Origin: Methylobacterium sp. J-030 | GTDB lineage: Bacteria > Pseudomonadota > Alphaproteobacteria > Rhizobiales > Beijerinckiaceae | DNA: 64,000 bases | Assembly: GCF_022829545.1 (NCBI RefSeq) | Contig: NZ_JAKSYM010000321.1 | Coordinates: forward strand, 124,001-188,000 | Reading direction: 5' to 3' | Shown: piece after piece, positions 8,533 through 17,357 of the stretch | Position numbering within the stretch: the stretch's first letter is position 1 | Layout of the letters: each line of letters starts with the position of its first letter | The notes under the pieces: generated by a model | The model's database searches: none | Seen by the model: the letters and a program-made list of their open reading frames with translations, nothing else | Told to the model about the DNA's origin: nothing | Program-made: the position numbers and the translations under genes

Positions 8533-10137
8533 TCAGAACGGCAGGGCCTTCGGTCGGAAGGTCTTGTACCACACCGCGATCATCATCCGGGTCAGCGTCA
8601 CTGCCGTGATGACCGTGGTGAGGATGCCCAGGATGAAGACCACGGCGAACCCCTTCACCGGGCCCGAGCCGAGGAAGAACAGGATCAGGGCGGCGATCGC
8701 CATGGTCGAGTTCGAGTCGATGATGGTGGCGAATGCCCGGTCGAAGCCCGCCTGGAGCGCCGAGATCAGCGAGCGGCCGGCCCTCTGCTCCTCGCGCATG
8801 CGCTCGTAGATCAGCACGTTCGAATCCACCGCGGTGCCGATGGTGAGCACGATGCCGGCGATGCCGGGCAGCGTCATGGTGGCTTCGAGCACCGACATCA
8901 GGCCCAGGATCAGCCCGACATGGACCATGAGGGCGATGTTGGCGATGAAGCCGAAGGTCCCGTAGGTCGCGAACATGAAGCAGACTACGAGGCCCGCCGC
9001 CACCAGGGTCGCGAGCTTGCCGGCCTCGATCGAGTCGCGGCCGAGGCCGGGGCCGACCACGCGGCGCTCGACCACGGTGAATTTCGCGGGCAGGGCGCCG
9101 GCCCGTAGCAGCACGGACAGATCGTTGGCCTGCTGCACGGTGAAATTGCCGGTGATCTGGCCCGACCCGCCGGTGATCGCCGAACGGATCACGGGCGCCG
9201 ACACCACCTCGTTGTCGAGCACGATCGCCATGCGCCGGCCGACATTCTCCGAGGTCGCCTGGCCGAAGCGTTGCGCCCCGCGCAGGTTGAACTTGAAGCT
9301 CACCATCGGCTCATGGGATTGCTGGTCGAAGGCGGGCTGCGCGTCGGTCAACTCGCCGCCATCGGCCATGACCCGGCGCTCGACCGGCACCTTGGCGCCC
9401 TTCTCGTCCTTGGAGGGCAGCATGTCGACGTCGCCCGAGGGGCTGTCGGCGAGCATGCGGAACTCGAGCTTGGCGGTGGAGCCGAGGAGCTTTTCCAGGC
9501 GCTCGGGGTTCTGCTCGCCCGGCACCTGGATCAGGATCCGGTCGGCGCCCTGCTGCTGGATCGAGGGCTCGGTGGTGCCGGTGGAGTCGAGCCGCCGCCG
9601 GATGACCTCGATACCCTGGCTCACGGCGCGCCGGGTCCGGTCGGTGATGCCGGCATCGGTGAGGGTCAGGCGGACAAGGCCGCCCGGCTGCTCGGAGACG
9701 TCGAGGGTTCGGGCCGCGGTCTGGCCGAGCGAGGTGGTGGTCGGCAGCGCCAGTTCCTGAAGCTTCGGCAGCACCTTGGCCCGGGCCGCGTCGTCCGCGA
9801 TCTTAACCTGCACGCCGCGCTGGAGCAGACCGATGCCGCCGTCGGTCCGGACGTTCTCCTGCTGAAGCACCCGGCGCACGTCGTCGCGCAGGGCCTTGGC
9901 CTGGGAGGCGATCAGCTCGTTCTGGTCGACTTCGAGCAGCAGTTGCGAGCCGCCCTGGAGATCGAGGCCGAGCACGATGGCCCGGGTCGGCACGACCCAG
10001 CTCGGGAACCACGCGGGCAGGCTTGCGACGAAGCCCTTGCGCTGCTCGGGCGAGAAGAAGCTCGGCACGGCGAGCATCAGCCCCACCAGGATCAGGCCCA
10101 GCGTGGCGAAAATCTTCGCACGGGAGAAGCGCAGCAT
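8533..10137 (-). CDS. secD: protein translocase subunit SecD
   Basis: Works with SecF and YajC in the SecDF-YajC complex, pulling secreted proteins through SecYEG with proton flow. The N-terminal membrane segment (about residues 7-27) is followed by LGLDLQGGSQLLLEVD, the D1 pattern. A large periplasmic domain and six C-terminal membrane segments follow, with GTAVDSNVLIYERMREE near residue 440. 534 residues, normal. The hairpin and 57 bases upstream separate it from yajC. Confidence 0.96.
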   Translation of the reverse strand: MLRFSRAKIFATLGLILVGLMLAVPSFFSPEQRKGFVASLPAWFPSWVVPTRAIVLGLDLQGGSQLLLEVDQNELIASQAKALRDDVRRVLQQENVRTDGGIGLLQRGVQVKIADDAARAKVLPKLQELALPTTTSLGQTAARTLDVSEQPGGLVRLTLTDAGITDRTRRAVSQGIEVIRRRLDSTGTTEPSIQQQGADRILIQVPGEQNPERLEKLLGSTAKLEFRMLADSPSGDVDMLPSKDEKGAKVPVERRVMADGGELTDAQPAFDQQSHEPMVSFKFNLRGAQRFGQATSENVGRRMAIVLDNEVVSAPVIRSAITGGSGQITGNFTVQQANDLSVLLRAGALPAKFTVVERRVVGPGLGRDSIEAGKLATLVAAGLVVCFMFATYGTFGFIANIALMVHVGLILGLMSVLEATMTLPGIAGIVLTIGTAVDSNVLIYERMREEQRAGRSLISALQAGFDRAFATIIDSNSTMAIAALILFFLGSGPVKGFAVVFILGILTTVITAVTLTRMMIAVWYKTFRPKALPF

Positions 10138-10158
10138 CGGCCGTCTTTTTCTCTTGTG

Positions 10159-10179
10159 GGCCGGCGCGTTAAGCCGGCC
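10159..10179 (-). repeat. small perfect hairpin between yajC and secD
   Basis: GGCCGGC and GCCGGCC flank a 7-base loop. It lies between the yajC stop and the secD start and has no T-run in the reading direction, so it is more likely an mRNA-stabilising or attenuating hairpin than a full terminator. Confidence 0.5.
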
Positions 10180-10194
10180 GTTTCAACCAGCGGT

Positions 10195-10527
10195 TCAGGC
10201 GGCCTTCACGGTGCCCTTGGCGCGGACCTCGGAGATCATCGTCCGGACGACCCGCACGCGGACGTTCGGGGCGATCTCGACCTCGATCTCGGGCTGGTCG
10301 TCCGCCGCCTTGGTCACGCGCCCAACGAGGCCGCCATTGGTGACGACCGTATCGTCCCGGCGCACGGACTTGAGCAGGGTCTGGTGATCCTTGACCCGCT
10401 TCTGCTGCGGCCGCAGGATCAGGAAGTACATGATCACGAAGATCAGAACGAACGGGATCACCTGAAAGGCGATCTCCGCTCCGCCAGCGGCCGTACCGGC
10501 CCCTTGCGCGAAGGCGGGGGTGATCAA
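10195..10527 (-). CDS. yajC: Sec translocon accessory subunit YajC
   Basis: Small single-span inner-membrane protein that associates with SecDF. The 110 residues begin MITPAFAQG, as in many alphaproteobacterial YajC, then a membrane segment (about residues 20-40), the family motif FLILRPQQKR, and the cytoplasmic beta-rich part DTVVTNGGLVGRV. The start is a TTG at 10525-10527, chosen because AGGAG lies 8 bases upstream and because the N-terminus matches the family. First gene of the yajC-secD-secF operon. Confidence 0.93.
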   Translation of the reverse strand: MITPAFAQGAGTAAGGAEIAFQVIPFVLIFVIMYFLILRPQQKRVKDHQTLLKSVRRDDTVVTNGGLVGRVTKAADDQPEIEVEIAPNVRVRVVRTMISEVRAKGTVKAA

Positions 10528-10659
10528 CGAGCGTCTCCTGCAAATGGCGCGCGGGCCTGCCGCCGGTACTCAGCGTGGGCAGACCTGTCGAAAAGCGCGC
10601 GGACTATAGCCAGGGGCTTCCCGAAAGCAACGCCGAAGCGCGCCGCGCCCGTCTTGGCC

Positions 10660-11541
10660 TCACAAAAGGGTCCGCACTGCCGCCGCGAAGGCGTCAGGCG
10701 CCTCCTGTGGGAAGTTGTGGCCCACCCCCGCGACGATCTCACGCCGGTAGGGGCCTGTGAAGTGACGGGCCTCCGTGTCGGTCTCCGACGGTGGGCCGAC
10801 GCCGTCGTCGGCGCCGAGCAGCACGATCGACGGCACGGCGACGTTCGGCTGCTCCGCCAAGCGCGCCTCGATCTCGACCAGAGCCGGATCGCTCGACACG
10901 AGGCCGAAGCGATGGCGGTAGGAATGCACGACGACATCGACGAAATCGGGATTGTCGAAGGATCGGGCCGTCTGCGCGAAGGTCTCGGCGTCGAAGGCCC
11001 AGGTCGGCGACCAGAGCTGCCAGAGCAGGTGGCAGAAGGCGTCCCGGTTAGCCTCCAATCCTGCACGGCCGCGCTCGCCGTGGAGGTAGTACTGATACCA
11101 GAGCCGATGCTCGGCCTCCGGCGGGGCGGGCTGCCCGGCGGCCGGGATGTTCTGGATGTTGTAGCCGACGCCGCAGCTCACGAGCCCCTGCGCCCGCTCC
11201 GGCCAGAGGGCCGCGACCACGCAGGCCGCGCGGCCGCCCCAGTCGTAGCCGGCGAGCACGGCGCGCCCGATGCCGAGGGCGTCGAGGAAGGCCAGCAGGT
11301 CGGCCCCGAGCGCGGCCTGCTCACCGGAACGCGGCGTGGCGGGATCGAGGAACCGCGTCGGCCCGTAGCCGCGCAGGTACGGGATCAGGCAGCGCACCCC
11401 CGCGGCGGCGAGCCGCTCGGCCACGCCGTCATAGGCGTGGATATCGTAGGGAAACCCATGGAGCAGCACGGCCGGCGGACCGTCCGGCGGACCGGCCTCC
11501 CGGTAGGCGATCTCCAGCACGCCGGCGCGCACGCTCTTCAT
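10660..11541 (-). CDS. alpha/beta hydrolase, epoxide hydrolase/dehalogenase-like
   Basis: A 293-residue alpha/beta hydrolase. The oxyanion motif HGFP is near residue 30. The nucleophile elbow is GYDWGG (about residue 100), so the nucleophile is Asp, as in epoxide hydrolases and haloalkane or fluoroacetate dehalogenases, not Ser. The likely base is the His of GVGHNFPQEAP near the C-terminus. The substrate cannot be told from sequence. The gene stands alone, upstream of yajC on the same strand with a gap of about 130 bases. Confidence 0.85.
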   Translation of the reverse strand: MKSVRAGVLEIAYREAGPPDGPPAVLLHGFPYDIHAYDGVAERLAAAGVRCLIPYLRGYGPTRFLDPATPRSGEQAALGADLLAFLDALGIGRAVLAGYDWGGRAACVVAALWPERAQGLVSCGVGYNIQNIPAAGQPAPPEAEHRLWYQYYLHGERGRAGLEANRDAFCHLLWQLWSPTWAFDAETFAQTARSFDNPDFVDVVVHSYRHRFGLVSSDPALVEIEARLAEQPNVAVPSIVLLGADDGVGPPSETDTEARHFTGPYRREIVAGVGHNFPQEAPDAFAAAVRTLL

Positions 11542-11665
11542 GACGGCTCCCGCAACTTCGCGGCAGAGAGCTTACGCGATCCACCGCGGAATTGCCGCAC
11601 GTGCTTGCCGGCAACGCTTCGCGCCCGACCTTTCTGCCGGAACTCAAGCGTGATGGGGGAGAACC

Positions 11666-12070
11666 ATGGGCCTGCTCGACGGTGCGAAGAACCTGATCGG
11701 CGATATCGCGGCCGCGGCGGATCGCGCCCTGGAGGTGACCGGCAGCGGCAAGCTCGCCCTGGCGCTGGCGAAGTTCTACCCCGGCGGCCTCCCGGCCTTC
11801 CTCGACCGTCTGCGCGAGACCGGCCATGGCGGCGCGGTGGAGTCCTGGCTCTCGGCGCAGACGCAGCCGGACCAGTGGCAGGCCGTCCCGGCCTCCGCCA
11901 TCGCGTCGTGCCTGCCCGAGGCGGTCACGGAGCGCTTGGCCTACGATCTCGGTATCCCGGACGGGCGGGTTGCCACGGCGCTCGCCGAGTTCCTGCCGGC
12001 CGCTGTGGCCGCGGAGAGTGAGAACGGCGCGCTGAAGCCGCAGCCGAACTTCAGCACGCAGGTCCGCTGA
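11666..12070 (+). CDS. YidB-family (DUF937) protein
   Basis: A 134-residue protein of the YidB/DUF937 family. The core pattern is PGGLPAFLDRLRETGHGGAVESWL, then an acidic-amphipathic region and LPEAVTERLAYDLGIPDGRVATALAEFLPAAV. Function unknown; family members are cytoplasmic and often found in soil bacteria. GGGGGAG lies 8 bases before the ATG. A second member lies 0.5 kb downstream (12598-12939), so this is a paralogous pair. Confidence 0.82.
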   Translation: MGLLDGAKNLIGDIAAAADRALEVTGSGKLALALAKFYPGGLPAFLDRLRETGHGGAVESWLSAQTQPDQWQAVPASAIASCLPEAVTERLAYDLGIPDGRVATALAEFLPAAVAAESENGALKPQPNFSTQVR

Positions 12071-12082
12071 CCCATCAGAGCG

Positions 12083-12343
12083 CTACGGGATGGCGCACTT
12101 CATCTGGGGCGGCGCGGTCGCGCAGCTCAGGTAGCAGCTCTGCTTCTGGAAGCAGTACCACGTCAGGGAGCCGCTCTTGAGGCAGGCACCGCCGCAATGG
12201 CGGTAGGCACCGTAGAGCGGCCGGACGAACACCGCATCCGTCAAGGTGCGCTCATCCGGCGCCGGCCGCACGACCTCGGCGTGCGCGGACAGGGTCACAC
12301 CGGCCCAGACCGCGAGCAGCAGGGACAGGGCCGGGAGTCTCAT
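12083..12343 (-). CDS. small secreted Cys-rich hypothetical protein
   Basis: 86 residues with a clear signal peptide (LSLLLAVWAGVTLSAHA, cleavage near residue 22). The mature part has six cysteines (CGGAC, WYCF, SCYLSC, KCAIP), which suggests disulfides in the periplasm or outside. No known domain was recognised. It lies between the two YidB genes, on the opposite strand, and the plus-strand YidB stop is 13 bases away. Confidence 0.65.
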   Translation of the reverse strand: MRLPALSLLLAVWAGVTLSAHAEVVRPAPDERTLTDAVFVRPLYGAYRHCGGACLKSGSLTWYCFQKQSCYLSCATAPPQMKCAIP

Positions 12344-12597
12344 CGCCGCGCGACCGGAAAACGGAAGTCAGACCGGCATACCGAGCCACGGCGGCCCCGC
12401 TGTCGATTAAATTGCCGTTCACGCGGTTCCGGTGTCCCCCCTGCCGGTGACGCGCCCATGCGGGTTTCACGAAATCAGCCGCCGGTTCTGCGACGAAAAC
12501 CTGCGGTCCACCAACGACCTAAGCGGATGACGCGTTGGCCTGCCGACGCAAATCAGCTTAGACTGATCGCGGACGGATCGGTCGACGGGGGAACACC

Positions 12598-12939
12598 ATG
12601 AGCTTGTTCGACTCACTGGGCGGATCGCTCGGGCAGATGGCGCTGAAGGCCCTGCCGGGCCTCATCCAGCAGGTGTTGCCCGGCGGCCTCAACGCACTGC
12701 TCGATCAGCTCCGCCGCTCCGGCTACGAGAGCCAGGTGAATTCCTGGCTCGGCCGCGGCCCGAACGAGCCGATCACCGCGGACGACCTGCGCAAGGTCCT
12801 GGACAACGAGCAGGTGCGCCAGATGGCGCAGAAGCTCGGCGTCCCGGTGGATCAGTTGTTTCCGACCCTCGCCCAGGCGCTCCCGGAGGCGGTGGACCAC
12901 CACAGCCCCGATGGGACGCTGCAGGTGCCGAAACCCTGA
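12598..12939 (+). CDS. YidB-family (DUF937) protein, second copy
   Basis: 113 residues, shorter than the first copy. It shares the family core PGGLNALLDQLRRSGYESQVNSWLG, followed by EPITADDLRKVLDNEQVRQMAQKLGVPVDQL and LPEAVDH. Function unknown. ATG with GGGGGA 8 bases upstream. The intervening 254 bases between the small Cys-rich gene and this one show no other gene. Confidence 0.82.
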   Translation: MSLFDSLGGSLGQMALKALPGLIQQVLPGGLNALLDQLRRSGYESQVNSWLGRGPNEPITADDLRKVLDNEQVRQMAQKLGVPVDQLFPTLAQALPEAVDHHSPDGTLQVPKP

Positions 12940-13000
12940 GGCCCGGAAACGAGAACGGCCCCTCGCGGGACCGTCGCGCGCTCCGAACCGGATGGGCCGG

Positions 13001-14503
13001 TCAGTTGCTGGCCAACTGGGACATCGGGTCCACCGGGGCGCCGCCCTTGCGGATCTCGAAGTGCAGCTGCGGCGAGGTCACGTTGCCCGAGGCGCCCGAC
13101 TTGGCGATGACCTGACCGCGCTTGACCTTGTCGCCGGGCTTCACGTCGAGCTCGCCGTTATGGGCGTAGGCCGAGACGTAGCCGTTGGCGTGGCGCACCA
13201 GCACGAGCTTGCCGTAGCCCTTCACGTCGGAGCCGGCATACGCGACGGTGCCCTCCTCGGCGGCCTTGACGGGCGTGCCCTCCGGCACAGCGATGTTGAT
13301 GCCCTCGTTGCCGGAGCTGCCGTAGCCCGAGATCACCCGACCCTTGGCGGGCCAGCGGAAGCTCTCGGAGGCTGCGGCGTCGGCGACCGAACCGGTGGCG
13401 GCGGGCTCGGGCTTCGCCGGAGCCGCGGGTGCGACCGGCTTGGGCGCTTCCCTGGCGGCGACCTTCTCGGCGGCGGCCGCCTTCTGCGCGGCTTCCTTGG
13501 CGGCCTTGGCCTCGGCGAGCTTTTGAGTGGCCTCGGCCTTCGCGGCGGCCTTGGCCTCAGCCTTGGCCTCCATCGCCTTCGCGTCGGCCTTGGCCTTCGC
13601 CTCGGCCTTGGGATCCGGCTTCTTCTCGTCGATCTTGGCGACCTGCCCGGGGCGGACGTGCCGCGGCTTGTCGTCCGCCTTCGAATCGGCCTTAGCGGCC
13701 TCCTTCACGGTCTCCTTGCGGGACTTCGCGTCGGCGACTTTGCGGGCGGCGGCATCGCGGGCCAGCGCTTCCTTGCGCTCCGCCTCCTTGTCGGCGGCCC
13801 GCTTGGCGGCTTCCTTGGTGGCTTCCTTGGCCGCCTCCTTCGCGGCTTCCTTCGCCTCTTCGCGCTTGGCCTCCTCGCGCTTGGCTTCCTTGGCGGTTTC
13901 CTCGCGCTTGGCGGCCAGCTTGCCCTCGACCTGCTTGGCGTCCTCGCGCTTCTCCTCCGCGGCCCGGGCCGGGCGGGCGGTCATCGGGGCGGCGGCCGGG
14001 TTCATGCCGGAGGCGTTGTAGACCGGGATCACGATCTGGCGCCCGGGGGTGATCTGGTTGGCGCTGGACAGGCCGTTGGCCGCCAGGATCGCCGAGGCGG
14101 GAACCCCATAGCGCGTCGACATCTGGTTCAGGCTGTCGTTCTGCGACACGGTGATCTGGGTGCCGCCCTGGGCGCTCCAGCCGACCTGCCCGGTCGACGC
14201 GACGCGGGTGGCGGGCGCGGCGGCATGGGTCTGGGCCGGAGCCGCAGCGCTGACCGCCCGCGGCGGCGCGGGCGGGCTCAGCGCCTCCGACTGGATCCGG
14301 CCGGTGCGGATCGCGGGGGCGGGCTTGAGGCTGCCATCCGGCAGGCTTCCGGTGGCCGAGGGCTCCGAATCGAACGGATTCGAGAACGGGTTGCTCAGCC
14401 GCGACGCGTCCGACGAGCAGGCAGCCGCCGCTCCGCCGATGATGCCGATGAGGGCGACCCGCGACAGCGTCCGCAACATCCGACCCTTACCGCGCACCCG
14501 CAT
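13001..14503 (-). CDS. LysM-LytM (M23) lipoprotein, NlpD/DipM-like
   Basis: A 500-residue envelope protein. The N-terminus ends in GGAAAACSS, a likely lipobox. LysM (about 113-160) contains NDSLNQMSTRYGVPASAI. A long Lys/Ala/Glu-rich helix (about 180-355) follows, then the LytM domain. The M23 zinc ligands are lost: the usual HxGxD is GNEGINIA and the HxH is QLHFEIR. This matches NlpD and EnvC, which do not cut peptidoglycan but activate amidases at division. Caulobacter DipM is the likely counterpart. A shorter start at 14479 (MLRTLSR) is possible. In many proteobacteria this gene follows pcm. Confidence 0.85.
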   Translation of the reverse strand: MRVRGKGRMLRTLSRVALIGIIGGAAAACSSDASRLSNPFSNPFDSEPSATGSLPDGSLKPAPAIRTGRIQSEALSPPAPPRAVSAAAPAQTHAAAPATRVASTGQVGWSAQGGTQITVSQNDSLNQMSTRYGVPASAILAANGLSSANQITPGRQIVIPVYNASGMNPAAAPMTARPARAAEEKREDAKQVEGKLAAKREETAKEAKREEAKREEAKEAAKEAAKEATKEAAKRAADKEAERKEALARDAAARKVADAKSRKETVKEAAKADSKADDKPRHVRPGQVAKIDEKKPDPKAEAKAKADAKAMEAKAEAKAAAKAEATQKLAEAKAAKEAAQKAAAAEKVAAREAPKPVAPAAPAKPEPAATGSVADAAASESFRWPAKGRVISGYGSSGNEGINIAVPEGTPVKAAEEGTVAYAGSDVKGYGKLVLVRHANGYVSAYAHNGELDVKPGDKVKRGQVIAKSGASGNVTSPQLHFEIRKGGAPVDPMSQLASN

Positions 14504-14694
14504 CGACGCACCCGTTTGCCTGACGCAACTTGATGCCCCAATGAAGACGGATTCAGGTTAAGCAACCGTTCCCGTCCGTCGTCGCTGCGCCCCCTGCGCG
14601 AAGAGCGACACCGCGTTTTCGCGGTCTGCGCGGGATGATCGCGGGGGCCGTGGCCGTGCTTTTTCCGCACCGTCCGGCACCCCATCTCGAAGGG

Positions 14695-15237
14695 ATGTTT
14701 ACCATCCGTGCCGTCCGCGCCAGCCTCTGCGACCTGCCCGGGATCGAGACGCCGCGCCTGTCGATCGCATCTCTGCGCCTCGAGGATGCGGACGCCCTGC
14801 GCCGGCTCACGGACGACCCGGCGATCACCGCCGCCGTCGATTTTCTCCCAGCCCCCTTCACGCTGCAGGACGCCGAGGACCTGATCCAGTCCGGCCGGCG
14901 GGGGCAGGACCGCTTCCTCGGCGCATGGACGCGCGGCGCTGCCGCCGACGAGTCCCCCGGCGGTGAACTCATCGGTGTCGTGGGCACACACCTGCGCGGG
15001 GCGGGCGCGATCGAGATCGGCTACTGGATCGGCGGTGCCGCACGCGGGCGCGGCTTCGCGTTCGAGGCGGTCTCGGCCATCATCGGCCACTTGGCCGGAC
15101 GCTTCCCGAGCCGAACCATCGTGGCGGAGTGCCGGCCCGCCAACATCGCGTCGTGGGAGCTCCTGAAGAAGCTCGGATTTCGCGACACGGGCGAGGAGGG
15201 CCACCGTCCGGGACGGCGACTGCTTCGGCGGAGCTGA
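14695..15237 (+). CDS. GNAT-family N-acetyltransferase (RimJ/RimL type)
   Basis: A small acetyltransferase that uses acetyl-CoA. The family start pattern is ETPRLSIASLRLEDADALRRLTDDPAI; the acetyl-CoA pyrophosphate loop region is GARGRGFAFEAVSAIIG, and NIASWELLKKLGFR is the typical C-terminal block. The substrate is not predictable. The start is uncertain: ATG 14695 gives 180 residues and ATG 14635 gives 200; neither has a good ribosome binding site. Confidence 0.82.
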   Translation: MFTIRAVRASLCDLPGIETPRLSIASLRLEDADALRRLTDDPAITAAVDFLPAPFTLQDAEDLIQSGRRGQDRFLGAWTRGAAADESPGGELIGVVGTHLRGAGAIEIGYWIGGAARGRGFAFEAVSAIIGHLAGRFPSRTIVAECRPANIASWELLKKLGFRDTGEEGHRPGRRLLRRS

Positions 15238-15265
15238 CGCCCCGTCGCAGCTCCCCGCACGCCGT

Positions 15266-15577
15266 TCAGGCCGCCTCGGCGGCCGTGGCTACGATCACCT
15301 CGGCGCCTCGATCCTGCTTCTTCTTTCGCCGCTTGCCAATCGTCATGGGCGGGTCATCCGAGGGGATGCGCTCGGCGAGCGCGAATCGGTGCAGGGCGTC
15401 GAGGGCCTGTCCATCCTGGGACCGGGCCTCGATCAACGCGTAGAACGCCGCGCGCACGATGTCCTTCTTGGACGCCTCGGGATGCTTCGCGCGGAGTGCG
15501 GCCCGCAGCGCCTTCGGCGTCATGCCCGGCTCTGCCAAGCTCCACAGGGTCGCCGACAAAGCTTCCATCGAAGTCAT
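15266..15577 (-). CDS. conserved-looking hypothetical protein
   Basis: 103 residues, not recognised. The middle (MTPKALRAALRAKHPEASKKDIVRAAFYALIEA) reads like a compact helix-turn-helix, followed by a basic run KRRKKKQ near the C-terminus. No signal or membrane segment. The sequence upstream (15578-15790) is A+T-rich and may hold its promoter. The plus-strand acetyltransferase ends 28 bases away. Confidence 0.55.
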   Translation of the reverse strand: MTSMEALSATLWSLAEPGMTPKALRAALRAKHPEASKKDIVRAAFYALIEARSQDGQALDALHRFALAERIPSDDPPMTIGKRRKKKQDRGAEVIVATAAEAA

Positions 15578-15787
15578 TCCTTGATCTCCAATCCAGCCGA
15601 AGCAGGAACGGGTCGAGATCTACATGACATCGCCATGACGTTTCAAGGGGCGGCCGATGATCCGCACTATATCTCGAATACCACTTCACATAAATAGATA
15701 TCGCACTCACAATCAATACTTCGAATCGATATAAAAGAGAAATTAATTACGAAGAAAAGAGAACGACCGGGCATGATGCGCGACGAA

Positions 15788-15820
15788 ACAAAAAAAGCCC
15801 CCGGTTTGCACCCGGGGGCT
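15788..15820 (-). terminator. Rho-independent terminator of the porin gene
   Basis: On the minus strand, a 9-bp perfect stem (AGCCCCCGG / CCGGGGGCT) with a 7-base loop is followed by a run of T. It lies 37 bases past the porin stop and is the clearest intrinsic terminator in the window. Confidence 0.9.
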
Positions 15821-15856
15821 TCGCGCGGCCGCCTGAGCGGCCGGGATTGGACTGGT

Positions 15857-17134
15857 TCAGAAGGTGATGCCGGTCTCGACCATATAGCGGTCCTGCGTGG
15901 TGCGATTGCCGGTCCGGCCGAAGCCGGAGCCCAAGGTCCCCTCCGCAAGGTTACCCCGGGTGATGTTGCCGAGTTCGACATGCGCGTACTCGACCCGGAA
16001 GAAGTAGCGGTCGAACGTGAAGGTCGGCGTCACGGTGACCGAGAAGGCATTGCTGCCCGAGCCGAACCCGAGAAGGTTCGGGGTCGCTCCGCCCCGCACG
16101 CCGGTCTGCTCGGTGTACTCGATGCGTCCGGCCAGGGAGAAGTTGTCGGTGAACGAGTAGGCCGCCAGGAGCGCGCCGCCATAGGTCGACGCGGAGGCAT
16201 TGATGCCCACGCGGGGATCCCGCTCGACATTCGTGAACTGGAAGTAAGGCGAGATGATCCACGGACCGTTCGCGTAGGTGTAGTTGATGTCGAAGATACC
16301 GCTGTTCTGCTGGAACCCGGGCGTCGCGAACTGGTAGCGCGGGCTCCGGGCGAAGGCGTTGGTGCGGCCGAGGTTCAGGCCGCCGTTCACGCCGATCGTG
16401 TTGTAATCGTCGAGCTTGTAGGCGACGTTGCCGGTGAACCACGTGATCTCGTTGGAGAAGAACCCGTCCGTGCCGGCGAGCGAGACCGAGAGCGGGCCGC
16501 TCGCGTAGTTCACCTGAACGCCCTGGTTGATGAAGTTCTCCTGCACGAACAGCAGGCCGCGGTTGATGTTCAGGTTCTGATAGGTGAACAGCAGCTCGCT
16601 GCCGATCAGGGTGAACATCCGGCCGCCCTGGACCGACCACTCGTCGTTGAGCTGGATCTTGCCGAAGGCGACCGGAACTGGGCCGAACAGCAGGTCCGTC
16701 TGCGCGAAGGTGCCGATGGTCGGGAAGCCGAGCTGCGGGATCGAGTAGCCGCCCGCCTGAATGTAGAACTGGAAGCCACCTTCCGGCTTCTGGATGATGC
16801 CCTGGATGTTCGAGAAGTCGAACCGGGCTGCGCGATCGCGCTCATTGGGAGCGGCCGGCGTCGCGAAATTGCTGAACGGGTTGGTCTGCACGTAACCGTA
16901 ACCGGTCACCGCACCGCCGACATACAGGTCGCCGAGCGGGCCGGCGGCGAAGCAGGTCGGGCTCGGGTTGGCCTTGATCACGCCGCCATAGGTCGGGCCG
17001 AGCAGCGTCGCCTTGCAGGGCTCGGCCGGGGGCGGCACGGGGGCCGGGGCGGGGGCCGCCAGATCGGCCGCCAGGAGGCTGGTCGAGGATAGGAGGACAG
17101 CGGTGAAGCCGGCCAGGGTGGATCGCGTCAGCAT
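15857..17134 (-). CDS. outer-membrane beta-barrel porin (BBP2/OmpL-like)
   Basis: 425 residues. The signal peptide (LAGFTAVLLSSTSLLAADLAAP) is followed by a Pro-rich linker, then many alternating hydrophobic strands, and ends in GITF with the C-terminal Phe typical of outer-membrane barrels. GFQFYIQAGGYSIPQLGFPT and GGRMFTLIGSELLFTYQNLNINRG are typical of the putative beta-barrel porin-2 family. It should allow small solutes through the outer membrane; specificity unknown. It has its own terminator and an A+T-rich upstream region (17135-17357), so it is probably a single-gene, well-expressed unit. Confidence 0.85.
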   Translation of the reverse strand: MLTRSTLAGFTAVLLSSTSLLAADLAAPAPAPVPPPAEPCKATLLGPTYGGVIKANPSPTCFAAGPLGDLYVGGAVTGYGYVQTNPFSNFATPAAPNERDRAARFDFSNIQGIIQKPEGGFQFYIQAGGYSIPQLGFPTIGTFAQTDLLFGPVPVAFGKIQLNDEWSVQGGRMFTLIGSELLFTYQNLNINRGLLFVQENFINQGVQVNYASGPLSVSLAGTDGFFSNEITWFTGNVAYKLDDYNTIGVNGGLNLGRTNAFARSPRYQFATPGFQQNSGIFDINYTYANGPWIISPYFQFTNVERDPRVGINASASTYGGALLAAYSFTDNFSLAGRIEYTEQTGVRGGATPNLLGFGSGSNAFSVTVTPTFTFDRYFFRVEYAHVELGNITRGNLAEGTLGSGFGRTGNRTTQDRYMVETGITF

Positions 17135-17357
17135 CGGTTCACCGCTCGTTGAAGTCCATCTGCGGCCAAGCTGACATCAGGCTGCGTTTGATACAAAAGC
17201 AAACATACGGCAATTGCATAGTTTTTGGGCATTTTCACATCCGCGCGATCGGTCCCGCATCAAATGTATCTTTGTGGCAACAAGTGCATGGGGGACTTTC
17301 CCTTCTGCTTTCAACCTTTGGTTAATAGCTTCTGCGGGGTGGGCCAATGCTGCCCGG

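Noticed and set aside
9271..12021. Very long open frame on the plus strand across secD, yajC and the hydrolase gene
   Set aside because: It is antisense to well-recognised genes and its translation is low-complexity Arg/Gly/His/Leu, a usual effect of high GC.
14558..14573. CtrA-like half site (TTAA-N7-TTCCC) near the NlpD/DipM-like gene
   Set aside because: Only one half matches; a single TTAA is expected by chance.
15857..17134. Porin as a classical rhizobial Omp2/PorA porin
   Set aside because: Strand pattern and motifs fit the BBP2/OmpL-like group better; the typical N-terminal VVKPKPKAVEYVRVC-type region of Omp2 porins is missing.
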